Part shown: piece after piece, positions 1 to 11,039 of the stretch | How the letters are laid out: the number at the start of each line of letters is the position of its first letter | How positions within the stretch are numbered: the stretch's first letter is position 1 | NCBI GenBank assembly: GCA_021234155.1 | Contig: JAJEKV010000044.1 | Coordinates: 9,458,777-9,522,776, forward strand | Reading direction: 5' to 3' | Length of the DNA stretch: 64,000 nucleotides | From: Isoetes taiwanensis | Lineage: Eukaryota; Streptophyta; Lycopodiopsida; Isoetales; Isoetaceae | The notes under the pieces: model-generated | What the model saw: the letters and a program-made list of their open reading frames with translations, nothing else | Told to the model about the DNA's origin: nothing | Databases searched by the model: none | Program-made: the position numbers and the translations under genes

Positions 1-1219
1 TAATTGAAGAGGAACTTGTATCATTTTTTTCTAGAATTTCACAAAGCATGCATGCCTCTCCCATTCTTCCAGCTTCTCTAAACCCAACCAAAAGGGAGCT
101 ATGAGTAATTAAATCAGGAACACAATCTTTCTGAAGCATCTCTTCATATAATCTCCATGCATCGTCCACTTTACCAATCCTGCTAAGACCATAAATTAGG
201 GTATTATAAGTTGCAACCTTAGGAATAATCCCCTTTTGCTTCATTTCTTCCCAAACCAGGAGTGCTTGACTTACCTGGCCATTCCTGAATAATTCATTCA
301 AAATAAAATTATAGGTCCCTATATCTGGAGGAGGGCCATTCGCAATCATAGTCTGCAGTAAATGATTGGCCTGATCGATTCTTCCAACTTTGTACAGATC
401 ATCTAGAAGGGAAGTATATACAGAAGTTGTTGCTACACCACTATCTTCCAATCCCATAACGAGCTTATATGCCTCGTCCACTTTTTGGACTTTGCAGAGG
501 CTTTTGACAATGATAGGAAGAGTGACTTCATCAGGCTGGCAGCCGTCAAGCATCATCCTCTGGTGGATGAATACAACTTGATCATGGCAATTTTCCTTGC
601 TCAAAAGATCAAGAAGGGCATTATAACTATAGATGGTATGCTTATAACCAGGACGTTGTCCAGACCAATGGAAAAATTGCAGTGCCAAATTGGGTTCTTT
701 CAAATGTTTAAGAACCTGACAAACAAGCCCAGAATCCACCTCAGTGTTCCATTTATTAAGGCAATCATCCATACTTAACTCATCTGCCTTGTGTCTCAAG
801 GCGTTCAATATACAACGTGTATCCGATATTAATTTGATTCTGCTATCTAATCTTATAACTTCCCTACTCATTTTCCAGCGTGGTGGATCTTTCTGCCTTG
901 GCATAGCTTCATCACTACAACTTTTCCTGTTTGACAATGATTTCTTCACGTTGGAGATCTCATCACCGGTCTTCTCATTTTCCCCAGTGTCCAAGCTTGT
1001 ACTTTGCTTCTTAGCCATGGACGCGTGTCTTTCTAATATAGCACGCAAGACATAAATTGGATTCTTGGGGACTCCATGTCCACTGCCAGACTCACCTGAG
1101 TGGGAACTATCTGAAACAAATTGCTTGTTCGAGGGTGTGGGTGGAGGAGCATTGGGCATGGGGCGGTGGCACCTGCGTGGTCTGATAAGAAACCAAGCGA
1201 AGCCCCCAGTAGGCGCCAT
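1..1219 (-). CDS. P-type pentatricopeptide repeat (PPR) protein, 5' part
   Basis: An uninterrupted frame of 406 codons runs from an ATG at 1219 off the left edge. The start is well fixed: the next in-frame codons upstream reach a TAG nine codons earlier, and the context is GCTATGGCG. The N-terminus (MAPTGGFAWFLIRPRRCHR...) is basic and hydroxylated-poor, like an organelle presequence. A Ser/Pro-rich linker follows, then motifs such as NPIYVLRAILERHAS. Tandem 35-residue helical PPR units begin at about residue 210, with hallmarks SYNALLDLLSK, GCQPDEVTLPIIVKSLCK, GPPPDIGTYNFILNELFRNG, KVATYNTLIYGLSRIGKVDDA and CVPDLITHSSLLVGFREAGR. Family knowledge: P-type PPR proteins bind organellar RNA in mitochondria or plastids and act in processing or stability. 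The target cannot be inferred. The C-terminus lies outside the window. There is no intron or frameshift in the visible part, unlike the rest of the window. Confidence 0.93.
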   Translation of the reverse strand, partial: MAPTGGFAWFLIRPRRCHRPMPNAPPPTPSNKQFVSDSSHSGESGSGHGVPKNPIYVLRAILERHASMAKKQSTSLDTGENEKTGDEISNVKKSLSNRKSCSDEAMPRQKDPPRWKMSREVIRLDSRIKLISDTRCILNALRHKADELSMDDCLNKWNTEVDSGLVCQVLKHLKEPNLALQFFHWSGQRPGYKHTIYSYNALLDLLSKENCHDQVVFIHQRMMLDGCQPDEVTLPIIVKSLCKVQKVDEAYKLVMGLEDSGVATTSVYTSLLDDLYKVGRIDQANHLLQTMIANGPPPDIGTYNFILNELFRNGQVSQALLVWEEMKQKGIIPKVATYNTLIYGLSRIGKVDDAWRLYEEMLQKDCVPDLITHSSLLVGFREAGRMGEACMLCEILEKNDTSSSSI

Positions 1220-2154
1220 AGCCAAACAGCTTTGTTCGATCAGCTACCCCATTTTCCTTCTTTGAATGTCCCAGGCCGAAGTCCGGCAAGGCAAAACGTC
1301 CATTCTCGGCGATTGACCAAAGTCCTGAATTAGACTCGTTTAGGGCGAACGCCCAAAAACTTTAAACTTGGTGCAAATGTATTTTAAAAGCTACCTATTG
1401 GAATCGCACTCTAGTAGTTTTCATTGGACCTTGTTTTTCTCCTCCCTCTTTTCCTCCCTGAAGTTAAACTTGATAAATCCTTTTATACACAAAAGGGATT
1501 TTGCGATGATTGTATCCCAACTCCTCCCTCTTCTCCTCCAAGAAGTTAAACTTGATAAATCCTTTTATGCACTGAAGAAATTTTGCGATGACTGCGTCCC
1601 AACTTTCATTTTGGGCCATCGGATATTTCAAGATGATGTGGATGGTCGAGATTACGCTTCTCAAAGGTGAGCAGTTAGAAAGAGTCATGGCCCCACGAAG
1701 TATCCAAGTATCCAAGTTTCAGTTTCGTAGGAGCCCAGCAAGACTTATGTTTCTTACAAAATCTGGTAAGAGCCATCTCTATTAAACTCTTCTGAACTCG
1801 AAGTTGAAGTAGCATGATTCATTTAGATTATTCATTGGCAATAGATCTCGAATAAGCAAGCACAGTATGCCCCTAATTAACAATTCTTCTCACTTAAAAT
1901 AATTACTGAAACCTACAATCCCGATCACTAGTTTAGTCTCAGTTTCTAGTCATATGCCTCTTCATGGGCAAATGTGCTAACAGGTATTGTTGTGGGCCAC
2001 GAGAAAGTGAGTGATTAATCTAGCTTTTGTAATGTGTTTTCTTGACCATCTCCAACTAAATGCTTATTGAAAGATACTACTTCAATTGAGTGTGTTCTTT
2101 GTTTCTATCTACATGTTGTTCCTACACATTCTATCTAGAGAATCAACCTGTGTA
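1220..2154. other. PPR gene upstream region and anonymous DNA
   Basis: The first 150 bases should hold the 5' leader and promoter of the PPR gene. No clear TATA box was identified. The rest shows no gene apart from the 82-bp tandem repeat listed separately. Confidence 0.5.
1439..1602. repeat. 82-bp tandem duplication, two units
   Basis: Two adjacent units (1439-1520 and 1521-1602) both begin CTCCTCCCTCTT and share GAAGTTAAACTTGATAAATC and TTTTGCGATGA. They differ at roughly a dozen positions. The minus strand stays open through both units, but no protein family is recognised. Confidence 0.85.
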
Positions 2155-2715
2155 CCTTCTGACAGGCTTTAAGACGCTGTGGACCCATGGCCATTGTGTA
2201 CGCAAGGTCTAAAAGTCTAGTGTCCTCCATGTTGACCACCTTCCAACAATAAAGCATGTGGCATTCCATACCAGCGTGTTGAGGACAAGTAACTCGTACT
2301 TTGTTGAAGAATTAGACATAGGACTTAACTCCAAGAGCCTGAATCATAAAGGCTTTCTAGACATGTTCCAAGTCTTTTCAAGTGGCAAGCGGTATGACTG
2401 GCCCAATACTACCATCCCATATAGAAGAAATCGACTTAAGTGTGCCTGATGGAACTAGTCAGAAAGCTCTCTTTTGTGGTAATTGTTCTGCAAGGCATAG
2501 AACGCCTTCCAACCTGCAGTTACACATTATTGAATACAAGCATCCCAATATATGGTGGTTGTAAGCCCCACTCCAAGATAGTTGCATGTTTGCACCACCC
2601 CTATGCTTTTGCCCTAATAGGTAAGGCGAAGTGCTCTTTGCTGCCTAGAAGAGGATACTAGGAGAACCTTAGTCTTGGCCAAGTTGACCCGCATTCAGTA
2701 TTCTGACAAAAACTA
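2155..2715 (-). mobile_element. Degenerate LINE-A fragment (RT C-terminal part)
   Basis: Read on the minus strand in shifting frames, this gives pieces matching the C-terminal half of the LINE-A reverse transcriptase seen at 5.7-8.1 kb: AGWKAFYALQNNYHKRELSDW against AGWKALYAMENNSHKAELYDW, KAFMIQALGVKS against KAFLTRALGVKS, and AYTMAMGPQRLKAC against AYTVAMGPQRLKAC. It is diverged and full of stops and shifts, so it is an old 5'- and 3'-truncated copy. The boundaries are where the similarity fades. Confidence 0.7.
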
Positions 2716-2749
2716 CCAAATTTTATTGCATATTGGGAGGGTTTTAAGC

Positions 2750-4900
2750 TAAGTGATATATATTATTTATATCAGATGGTTGATGATGTAATGAGCAAGC
2801 CGGGTCTTTCCGCCTCCATGCTGAGCAAGCGAATCCTTAACTTGATCAATGTATAGTCCAAACAGTGTGGGAGAGAGTCAATGGCATCATTTAATTGGAA
2901 ATGAGAAGCCAGTATATTGCTCTATTGATTAAACTTTTCAAAACCAAAGGTCGAACCCCGAAGGCACAGTTTCACAAATGATTAAATGGTGGAGCAATTA
3001 AAAATGTGCTAGATAGTCTCAGTTTCACTTACAGAGTTTGCAAATGGAACCAATATTACCCTTTTGAATTCTTCTATGAAGGCTATCATTTGAAAAGATA
3101 GCTTAGTGCAAGACTTTCCAAGCCAGTATTTAAATTTTGGGTTTCCAAATATTTTGGGTATAGGTTTCCAAATATTTCCTTAGGATATTTAAAAATTCCT
3201 AATTGCAGTTGTGATTGGCAATGGCATGCATGGAAGACTTTTTTCTAGCTATCGCTTTGTAAGCTTTATTAGTCAGGTAACTGTCAAAACTTTCAAGACT
3301 TGAATAGAAGTTAACATCCTCAAACATTCATTTATTAATTGCAAGTTTGGACGTTATTCTATAATAGATGTTTCTGTCCGATTGAGCGCCATTTAGAGTG
3401 TTTTTAACTTCTCTCTAGATAAGCCATATGTCATCACTTCATAGGTCCTTATTTTGGTAATACCCACACTTTGCCATTTAGTCCAGAGTCTAGGGTGTTT
3501 AGTCAAAACCTGGCCTTTGTTCATTGGCAAAGGTGCCAGATCAAAAAGGAAAAATGCACCACATTTCACATTTGCATCTTTATGTTTAAAGTGGAGGCTA
3601 ACTGGATTCTAGGCTTTTGATGAAATTTCTAATAAGGGAACTATTAGCAAGTTTGAGCCCAGAGAAGTCTGAGTCGGGGAGATCATGTTTCGTAGTTTGA
3701 CTACCTGAACCCAAATGTAGTCTCAGATACATCTCTCCATAGTTGTAAAACTTTTTGTTAGCAAATGGCTAAGGATAAGTTTACATGAGAGCTAGCAAGA
3801 ATAGAGTTGGCAAATATTACTCTCCCAACCAAGGATCTCTTAGGCAACCTATTTTCTTTCTGATTACAGCAATGATAGGCTCCCAGGCTTGCTTGGCTGC
3901 TAGCAGGTTTAAGGCAAAAGGAAGCCCAGGCAAGGTAATAGCTTAATTGGGAGGGGTAATTTCAATGTGCCCCGGGTTCATTCCCAAGTCTAATTTATCC
4001 ATGGTATCCTACATTCGTCAAGATTGAGAAGAACTCTAGATTAGGCCCCAAAATCATTGATACAGCCCAAGAAGTTGGAAAAATAATAGATTTGACTTGA
4101 AGGATAATAAATGTATCATTAGCATATTAGAGAATTGAAAGATAATTGCTGGAACTAGACATTTAAACACCTTGAATCGTGTTCAAACTTCTAAGAATGA
4201 GAATCATCCTAATGAGGATTTTAAAGAAGAGATGGGGGGGAAGAGAGCAGCCTTGCTTCTCACCTTTGTGGATATAAAAAAAGAGGTTGGGAATCTATTT
4301 AAAAGCAGGGTTGAATAGGCATTTTGTTCAAACCAAGAATTTAAGCAATCAGATTGGGGTGAAAGCCAAGGTGATGAAGGGATGCCTTTAAGAAATCTCA
4401 TCTAATGGAGTCAAGTGCTTTTTCCTTTTAAGTCTAGTTTCAGCAAAAGATAGTTTCGATTAGAGATTGTCTTCCAATGTAGGCTTCGAAGGCAGCAATA
4501 TAGTTGTTGAAAATAAATCTTCTGCACAGATTAGAAAATTGACAATGGCTTATGTGAGTTTACAGATGCCCATAATTCTATCCTAGATGATCTTGGCAAG
4601 AATTTTATAAGTAGCATTAGTGACAGAGATAGCCTCCAATTACCAAATCTTGGAAGACTTAATTGCATTTGGGATGATAGCAACGAAGCTAGAGCAAAAA
4701 ACTAGATGGAGTGCAGCTACATCCCAAGCAGCATGTATAAATTTGATGAAGCCATCTCTCATGACTTTCCAGCAATGAATATAAGAATTTGGCCATCAGG
4801 GATAGGGCTTTTCCCTTTTTCCATGTTCTTGAGGGCATCAAAAACTTCCAAAAGTTCAACTGCATTGCCTTAAATCCCTTCATGGAATAAACTAACGGTT
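2750..4900 (-). mobile_element. Degenerate L1-like LINE (reverse transcriptase plus zf-RVT)
   Basis: On the minus strand, motifs appear in the right order for a plant L1 reverse transcriptase. These are a finger motif like KGKSPIPDG at about 4800, ISVTNATYKILAKI at about 4600, a stretch like NAYSTLLLNRFPTSFFISTK (4330-4250) matching the L1 region before GxRQGDPLSP, an NDTFI remnant of the YADD box near 4110, and RVIFANSILASSHVNLSLA near 3800, matching the L1 'LxLVNSVLSSIPxY' block. A zf-RVT-like SICKLCKSETETI..HIFNC follows near 3030. Many stops and frameshifts are present, so it is a dead copy of a family different from LINE-A. Confidence 0.75.
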
Positions 4901-5744
4901 AAGGTTGGCCAAATGGCTATTTTGTAGCAGTTTTGCCAAAAAAAAAAAACGGCTAAAGTAAATAGAAAAAATGCCCAAAAAAAACGAAATTTTAGCCCAA
5001 TTGTTTTGCTGCCCAAGTGAGTTTCTAGGTTGAATAGCCAAACCTTTACCTCCAGACATATCCATCAGGACATCGATTAGCTAAACCTAAGATAGAATGG
5101 GCTTGGAAAAATGGATAGATTAGCCTTAAATTCAACACCAATGTATGTACTAACTTTAAGAAATTTCAAATAGGGTTTTTATTTTTCTTTTTTTCCCACT
5201 TTCTTTCTTGTTCCAAGTACAAAGTTGAAGCATTAGAGGAAAAGGAACAATGTAGTCCCTTTTTTTTAGGTTTTTGAACATGTTCATGTATGTTTGTGTC
5301 TTGATAGATATGTATTTACAATAAATTCAATGTCTTTGCCAAAATGCTTGGATTTTTTTGAATTACTATAGCGTGATGGCTAATATTTGCCTTTCCATTT
5401 TGTGAAAGTTTAGCCAAAAGCAAGAAACTGTGATGGAGAAAAACCATTTAGTTTAGCCATGTGTTAGAAACTTCTAGCCCCAATTTGAAGGCAGTTTAGC
5501 TAAACCTATTTTGGCTACACTAAAATATAGGAGTAGTAATTTATTCCATGAATCCCTTTGTCATGACAGATAGCTGGTGGGCTTGCAATATTTAGGTATA
5601 GGAATGAATAAACTCATCCTTTATGTCCCATCATACACATCCTAAATCAGAACTATAGAATTGTTAGTCACCCAATGCTTAGCCATTCTACAAAAATAAG
5701 TTGAATAAGAATGGTCCAGCTTTGAAATATTTAATATTTAATCT
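4901..5744. other. AT-rich intergenic DNA, no gene seen
   Basis: No open frame or repeat of note, apart from a short A-run near 4940. The sequence ends at a candidate target site, TTTAATCTTG, immediately left of LINE-A copy 1. Confidence 0.5.
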
Positions 5745-7800
5745 TGGCTTTGAGGGCTGCACCTTTAGCTTCTCTTCCATGTAACCAGTGGTTCGATGCC
5801 GAATGCAAAGAATGCAAACGCTGGCTCTGCCAAGTCACAGACCCTTCTCTACGTTCGGATGCAGTGAAGCAATACCGCACTTTCCTTAAGGCTAGAAAGG
5901 CCAGGTACATTGCAGCCTGTCAATAGGAAATGTTCTTCCTCCTGGAATGTCATCCCAGGACATTCTGGCGAAGAGTGCTCAGGAGGCGGTCTTGCTACAG
6001 GAAACATCACTCCGGACAAAGAGGGGGAATACCGGCAGCAGCTCTACAACCCCGAGGGTGCAGGCAAAATAATACCCCCCAGGCCCCAGACCGAAATCAC
6101 GAAGGCAGAGGTAGCACAGGGGCTGCAACGTCTAGCCAATGGAAAAGCACCAGACATTGATGGCATGCAGGTAGAGTTACTCAAGTGAGCAGGACCATCC
6201 ATATGCCGGGTAATGGCGCATTACATGTTCAACAAGGCATTGCGGGAAGGTTTCCCCCCGAATGGACTACTGGATTGTCCCAATCTATAAGGCAGGAGAC
6301 CAAGCATTGCCGCCACCACGGACCATCATGATCAGTTCGGTGTTTGCAAAGCTTCATTTGGGATCCTCGAAAGCAAAGAATTGACAAGATGGGCAGAGGC
6401 AACGGGAGTTCGTGCACTCACACGCAGATTTAGGCCGAGGCACTCACCATAGATCATATCTTCACTGCTGGACTGGTTAAGGATAAAGCGTGAACCGCCC
6501 GGCAAGATTCGTATTGCGCTTTAGACTTCACCAAGGCTTTTGATATCGTGGCTCGAAAAGCCAGAGGCAAGATTGCAGCAGCTAGACGTCCCTGCCGAAC
6601 TGCAGAACGAGGTATACAGGTTATATGAGACATGCACCGGCCAGCTGCAAACAGCGGACCAACCATTCGAGAGCAGTATCGGGTCCTCAAGGATGCCCTC
6701 TCTCTCCCACACTATTTGGCCTGTATATTGATCAGGTGGAGAGATGGCTCGCTGATAATGGAGGTACTGGGGCTCACCTCCTACACCAGATCGTCAGGCG
6801 GCTGATCTATGCTGACGATGTGGACCTTCTAGCACACATTCAGGCAGACATGCAATGCCATCTCGATGCCCTGGACACATTTGGCCAGGAGACTGACATG
6901 CGTGTCAACTTAGCCAAACCCAAGGTGGTTTTGGTATCGTCAGCACGCCAGCCACGGCCTCCAATCCTCACTTATCGTGGCCAACATGTTGAAGTAGTGC
7001 CCGCTTACAAATATTTGGGGGTGGAGTTTCTGTCGGCCATGAACTGGGACAATTCTATCCGACTGCGAGCCGCAGCAGGTTGGAAGGCACTCTATGCAAT
7101 GGAGAACAATAGTCACAAGGCAGAGCTGTATGATTGGACCCACCAATCGCACCTATTCAAGGTGCTAGTAGAACCTGTACTTTTGTATGGGGTCGAGGTT
7201 TGGGGCCGGTGATTTTCCTCGCCATTTGGAATGAGCAGGTGCAGAAAGCTTTCTTGACACGGGCCCTGGGGGTGAAGTCCACAGTCCCATACCAGATACT
7301 ACTGCAGAAAACAGGTTACTTGCCTCTTCAAAAGGGGGCCCTTGATAGATATATCGTCTACTTCCAGAAGGTGGTCAGCATGGACCTTGCTTATACTGTG
7401 GCGATGGGGCCTCAACGCCTAAAAGCCTGCTGACAGGAAAAGAGAGCTTAGTGGATGGCCAGATGGAACGTGCAGGAGCACAGGTGCATCCAAATGCAAA
7501 TGGAGGCAGATCGCCGCAGCCTCAGACAGTACCTTGACGCATGCTTCCTCAGTATGTTATGGGATGCCAGCACCCTTGAACAGGTCAAGACGGCACCAAT
7601 GCTACCTGCGCACTCATCTACCCATGAAAAAGCGCAGATCCATTGCCTCTATCCGCACAGGTGCACACCATCTTCGTATTGAGACAGGGAGATGGGTTGG
7701 GGAGCTGCGTCAGGAGCGGCTTTGTCAACGCTGCCAGGTTAGCTGTGGAAGACGAATGACACACCCTTCAGAGTTGTCCGGCATATGATGACATTCAGAT
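5744..7800 (+). pseudogene. LINE-A reverse transcriptase, frameshifted
   Basis: The pieces lie in several frames. 5744-5926 gives the linker with NQWFDAECKECK. 5910-6188 gives the RT finger LQRLANGKAPDIDGMQVELLK. Near 6530 the frame reads DFTKAFDIV, holding the first catalytic aspartate. 6625-7212 is the longest clean frame: GCPLSPTLFGLYID, then the catalytic YADDVDLLA at about residues 66-74, LAKPKVVLVSS and YKYLGVEF, ending LLYGVEVWGR. 7134-7433 continues with AFLTRALGVKS. 7534-7788 gives RTGAHHLRIETGRW and a CQRC...H motif like the zinc-binding tail of many LINEs. Several frameshifts and stops mean it is not functional as written. It is less damaged than copies 2 and 3. Confidence 0.85.
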
Positions 7801-8136
7801 ACGCTATGCTGAGCTGGCCCTCCCGACCATGAGATGCTGAGCACGAGCTCGGTACGGAGGTTGGGCTCATACATTCAAGAGATCATGGATCGCCAAGATC
7901 AGCTCGGTCCTCGGACACTTACTTGATACATGTACATATTTCTGTCTATATTTGTAATTGTACAGTTTGACAGCAAATCTATTCCCGTCACGGTTTTCCA
8001 AACAACCCTTTAGGGCGGGAGGGGGTTTTTTAATCTGGACAGTAATATGTTTGCTGCGCTTCCTATTTGGGTCCCATAGGCCAATTGGTCTCCGTGGACG
8101 ATAAAAATTCTATTCTATTCTATTCTATTCTATATT
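5745..8136 (+). mobile_element. LINE-A copy 1, 5'-truncated non-LTR retrotransposon
   Basis: The copy holds the end of the endonuclease/RT linker, the reverse transcriptase domain, a C-terminal Cys/His motif, a 3' UTR with a G/C hairpin (about 7995-8030), and a terminal (TTCTA)n tail. It lacks the APE endonuclease present in copies 2 and 3, so it is 5'-truncated, as target-primed reverse transcription often leaves it. TTTAATCTTG just left of the element (about 5738-5747) and TTTTATCTTG just right of the tail (about 8139-8148) make a plausible imperfect target-site duplication. The RT carries a YADD box and the order of domains found in APE-type LINEs. I do not assign a clade. Confidence 0.85.
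8107..8132 (+). repeat. (TTCTA)n microsatellite, LINE-A 3' tail
   Basis: About five copies of ATTCT directly follow the conserved LINE-A 3' end GGACGATAAAAAT. The other two 3' ends of the family carry (CCTT)n at exactly the same place, so this is the element's tail and not a chance microsatellite. Confidence 0.85.
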
Positions 8137-9185
8137 TTTTTTATCTTGTTGTTTAGAACTTTCTCTTAATGGTGGAGGTCAGAATTATTAGGATCATGCA
8201 TGATTTTTACTTTGGTGTCTTTAACAGGGAGAGCTAACTGGTCCGGCAGCAAGGTATAATCTCGACAATGGTTGTTTTTTTTGTTTTCTACTCCCATTAA
8301 CTCAGTGGGTCCTTCATGCAGAAGAAATATGGCGGCTTTTAGTCTTCCTACACAGCGTAGCTGCTTCGGATAAACTCGATGACTTTTTTTCCTTTTTGTG
8401 ACAGAAATTTGTGAATCCCTCTACGTCTCCCGTGTGTATAGGCCTTTGATTAATGACTGTTACATGCGATCAAGTATGTTGTTTTGCTTGAGTCCACTTT
8501 GTTTGTTTTTTAGCAGTATTACGTGCAAATTTTGCTAGATACAAATAATTTTTTAGTTGTTTCTGCTTGTCTCCTACATTCTAACCGTTTTGATGATATC
8601 TAAGGTCCCTTTAGCAATAAACAATAGCGATGTGCATTGCATTGGCTCTGGTCTTCTTGATAGAGCACATGTGACTACATTCATCACAACTCTTGCAAAA
8701 GGTAGTATTTTTGCATTGAACTTTGACCAATTTCATTGTCTACTACTAGCAAGGGTTGGGTTATACAATGCTCCAATCCTTTGTAGTCAGTAAATAGCTG
8801 GAAGGTAGAGCTCATAAGGTAATGGCATCCACGTCTTAACACTAGAGTTGTCCCTAAATGGATCAAAAATAGTTCATGTGCACTGTTCACATTAAAATTC
8901 ATATAAAATCAACAACTCAATTTTCCATGAAGCCCTTCCTACAAGTTAATATATGGCGGTCATATTATATAAGAAAAATATCTAAAAATCTATCAGCTCA
9001 TGTACTGCAAAGTTATGCTTAGGTGAATCCAAGGGGATCCAATCAAAATGGTCTCATGTTTATATAAGGTAAAAGTCTCGACAAAAAGATAGAGAGTAAA
9101 ATACAAAAACCCACACGTCAATCCGAGTTCTGCAAAGGGAGATAGGACCATTTGAACATGGCAGGGTCAAAACTGTCTTCTGTCT
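8137..9185. other. AT-rich DNA, no gene seen
   Basis: Only short chance frames; no recognisable element or RNA gene. Confidence 0.5.
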
Positions 9186-10330
9186 TTTGTGAACCAATAC
9201 TGGTTCCCAGGAGGCTGTTCCCAAATCAAATCAATAACCTTTACTTGAAAATGAATTTTAGTCTAAAATTTGGAATATAAGCAGTAGACAAGTTGATTCA
9301 TCCAAGAAAAATATTCATTGGCCTTCATTTGGAAGTTTTATATTTTTCCTATAATTTCTAGTACAAGTGACTTTTATTTTAGTCTCTATTGAAGAAAAAA
9401 TGTTCAAGGTTGCCCCCTAAAAAAATCATATTATGAAAGTTAACGATGATATGAGACCAATGCAAAAACAAGCACGCAGCATAGCATTTGTTCTCAACAG
9501 ATCACGAAAGTCCACTACCGCTGCGACCATTACTGGTACACGATACATTAAAATGAAGAACTTCCTCGTGTTAATCGATCTTAGTTTCAATTTTGAGATA
9601 TAGGTAGCTCATCAAGTACTTTAGTCACTAAAAATATTTAATGCTCATGATCTTGCGATTTAGATTCAAGTTTTGAGCATTGATAGCAAGTTATTTGTTA
9701 GATTATATCTTCTATGGATTTTAGTTGTGACTTTCAAAATTCATATTTCGAAACATCCCAAGTCATGAAAGAATAGAATAGAATAGAAAGCAATGCAAAA
9801 AGAGCGAAGAAAAAATATGAAAAGTTATATTTATAAGAAATAAAGATATATTGCTATATCCACTGACCATTACTGGTCCAGATGACTTAGGTTCATCTAA
9901 AAATTAAGAACATCCTCATCTTAATCCACTCAAATTCAGAATATAGGTCGCATATATAGTACTCTTTTTGATAAAATTTGTTAGTTATATGGGATTGCAT
10001 AGTTAAAGAGTAATATTGAACCATAAACAAATGAAACCTATGTGGGTTTCAACTCTTCCTTTGAAAATTATGCTACAATGGATAAAAAGTCAGTGTATCT
10101 TTGTATAAATGACAACACAATGATAGATAGGGCTGGTGATAATAATGAGGGAGATTTTACCATGTATCCAATTTGTCTGATTGTGGACCATAACTGGTCC
10201 ATGCCTATTTATATTCATATCTTGCATATAATATGTTATTTTAGCATGAATGTGGAAATATATGTTGCTAACAAAGTCTTGCATATACTATTTGTACTCT
10301 TGGCATACCTAAATTACAACACTTTGTAGC
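9186..10330. repeat. Degenerate tandem repeat of about 335 bp with a palindromic GACCAxxxCTGGTC core
   Basis: A palindromic core recurs at about 9191 (GAACCAATACTGGTTC), 9528 (GACCATTACTGGTAC), 9863 (TGACCATTACTGGTCCA) and 10192 (GGACCATAACTGGTCCA). The spacing is 329-337 bases. The sequence after the second and third cores aligns over at least 80 bases (for example GAAGAACTTCCTCGTGTTAA against TTAAGAACATCCTCATCTTAA, then GATATAGGTAG against GAATATAGGTCG). The first unit also aligns weakly. This suggests an old satellite-like array of three to four units. Confidence 0.6.
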
Positions 10331-11039
10331 AACAACACATAGACTAGTTTTATGATAGTAAAACATTAGAATTGTTTATATTTTTTAATAAACTATATTA
10401 GGAACATCTATATACGTCTTTCATAATGTTTTGAATCATTTCAAAGACACATTGGAAAAATGTAATGTAAAAAAGTTGATTTCTTTCACAAGCTTCAAAA
10501 GCATGCATGAAACATTATTTGGTCGATTGATTGATTGCCATAGACAAACTTTGCGAATTTTTCACAAATTCATCAGCAAACATCACTAGCTACAATTTTA
10601 TTGAGTTTTGATACCATAACTTTGGAGCTAACTTAACTTTTTAAGCTCTAAATACATTAGTCCTGATCTTGATTAACATTAAAAAATACATGGTTACATA
10701 CTAGCTACACTATATTTGACTTGATAAGTACCTCATATATAGATATATAAGTAGAATGCATCATTCATTACCCTTATGAGGCTTATAGATGCGCTTTATG
10801 ATGTTAAATGATAGCCGCCAAATACAAGAACATGCAACTCAATGTATTTTATTATAAAACAAAAATCGCTCTCAATTTTAGCAAGGTTTGGACCTCTTTA
10901 TGATAGGAAAATGAGAAATGCAGTTCTGGACTGGTGGAAAAACTGCCAATTCCTTTAAAGTTTGAACAATCACCAAAACATATGGGTGATTCCATTAATG
11001 ATGAAATCCTCACAAGTCATTAAGAATCAAGTTAAAATT
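10331..11039. other. AT-rich DNA, no gene seen
   Basis: No element recognised, though it may include the decayed 3' part of the neighbouring gypsy element. Confidence 0.4.
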
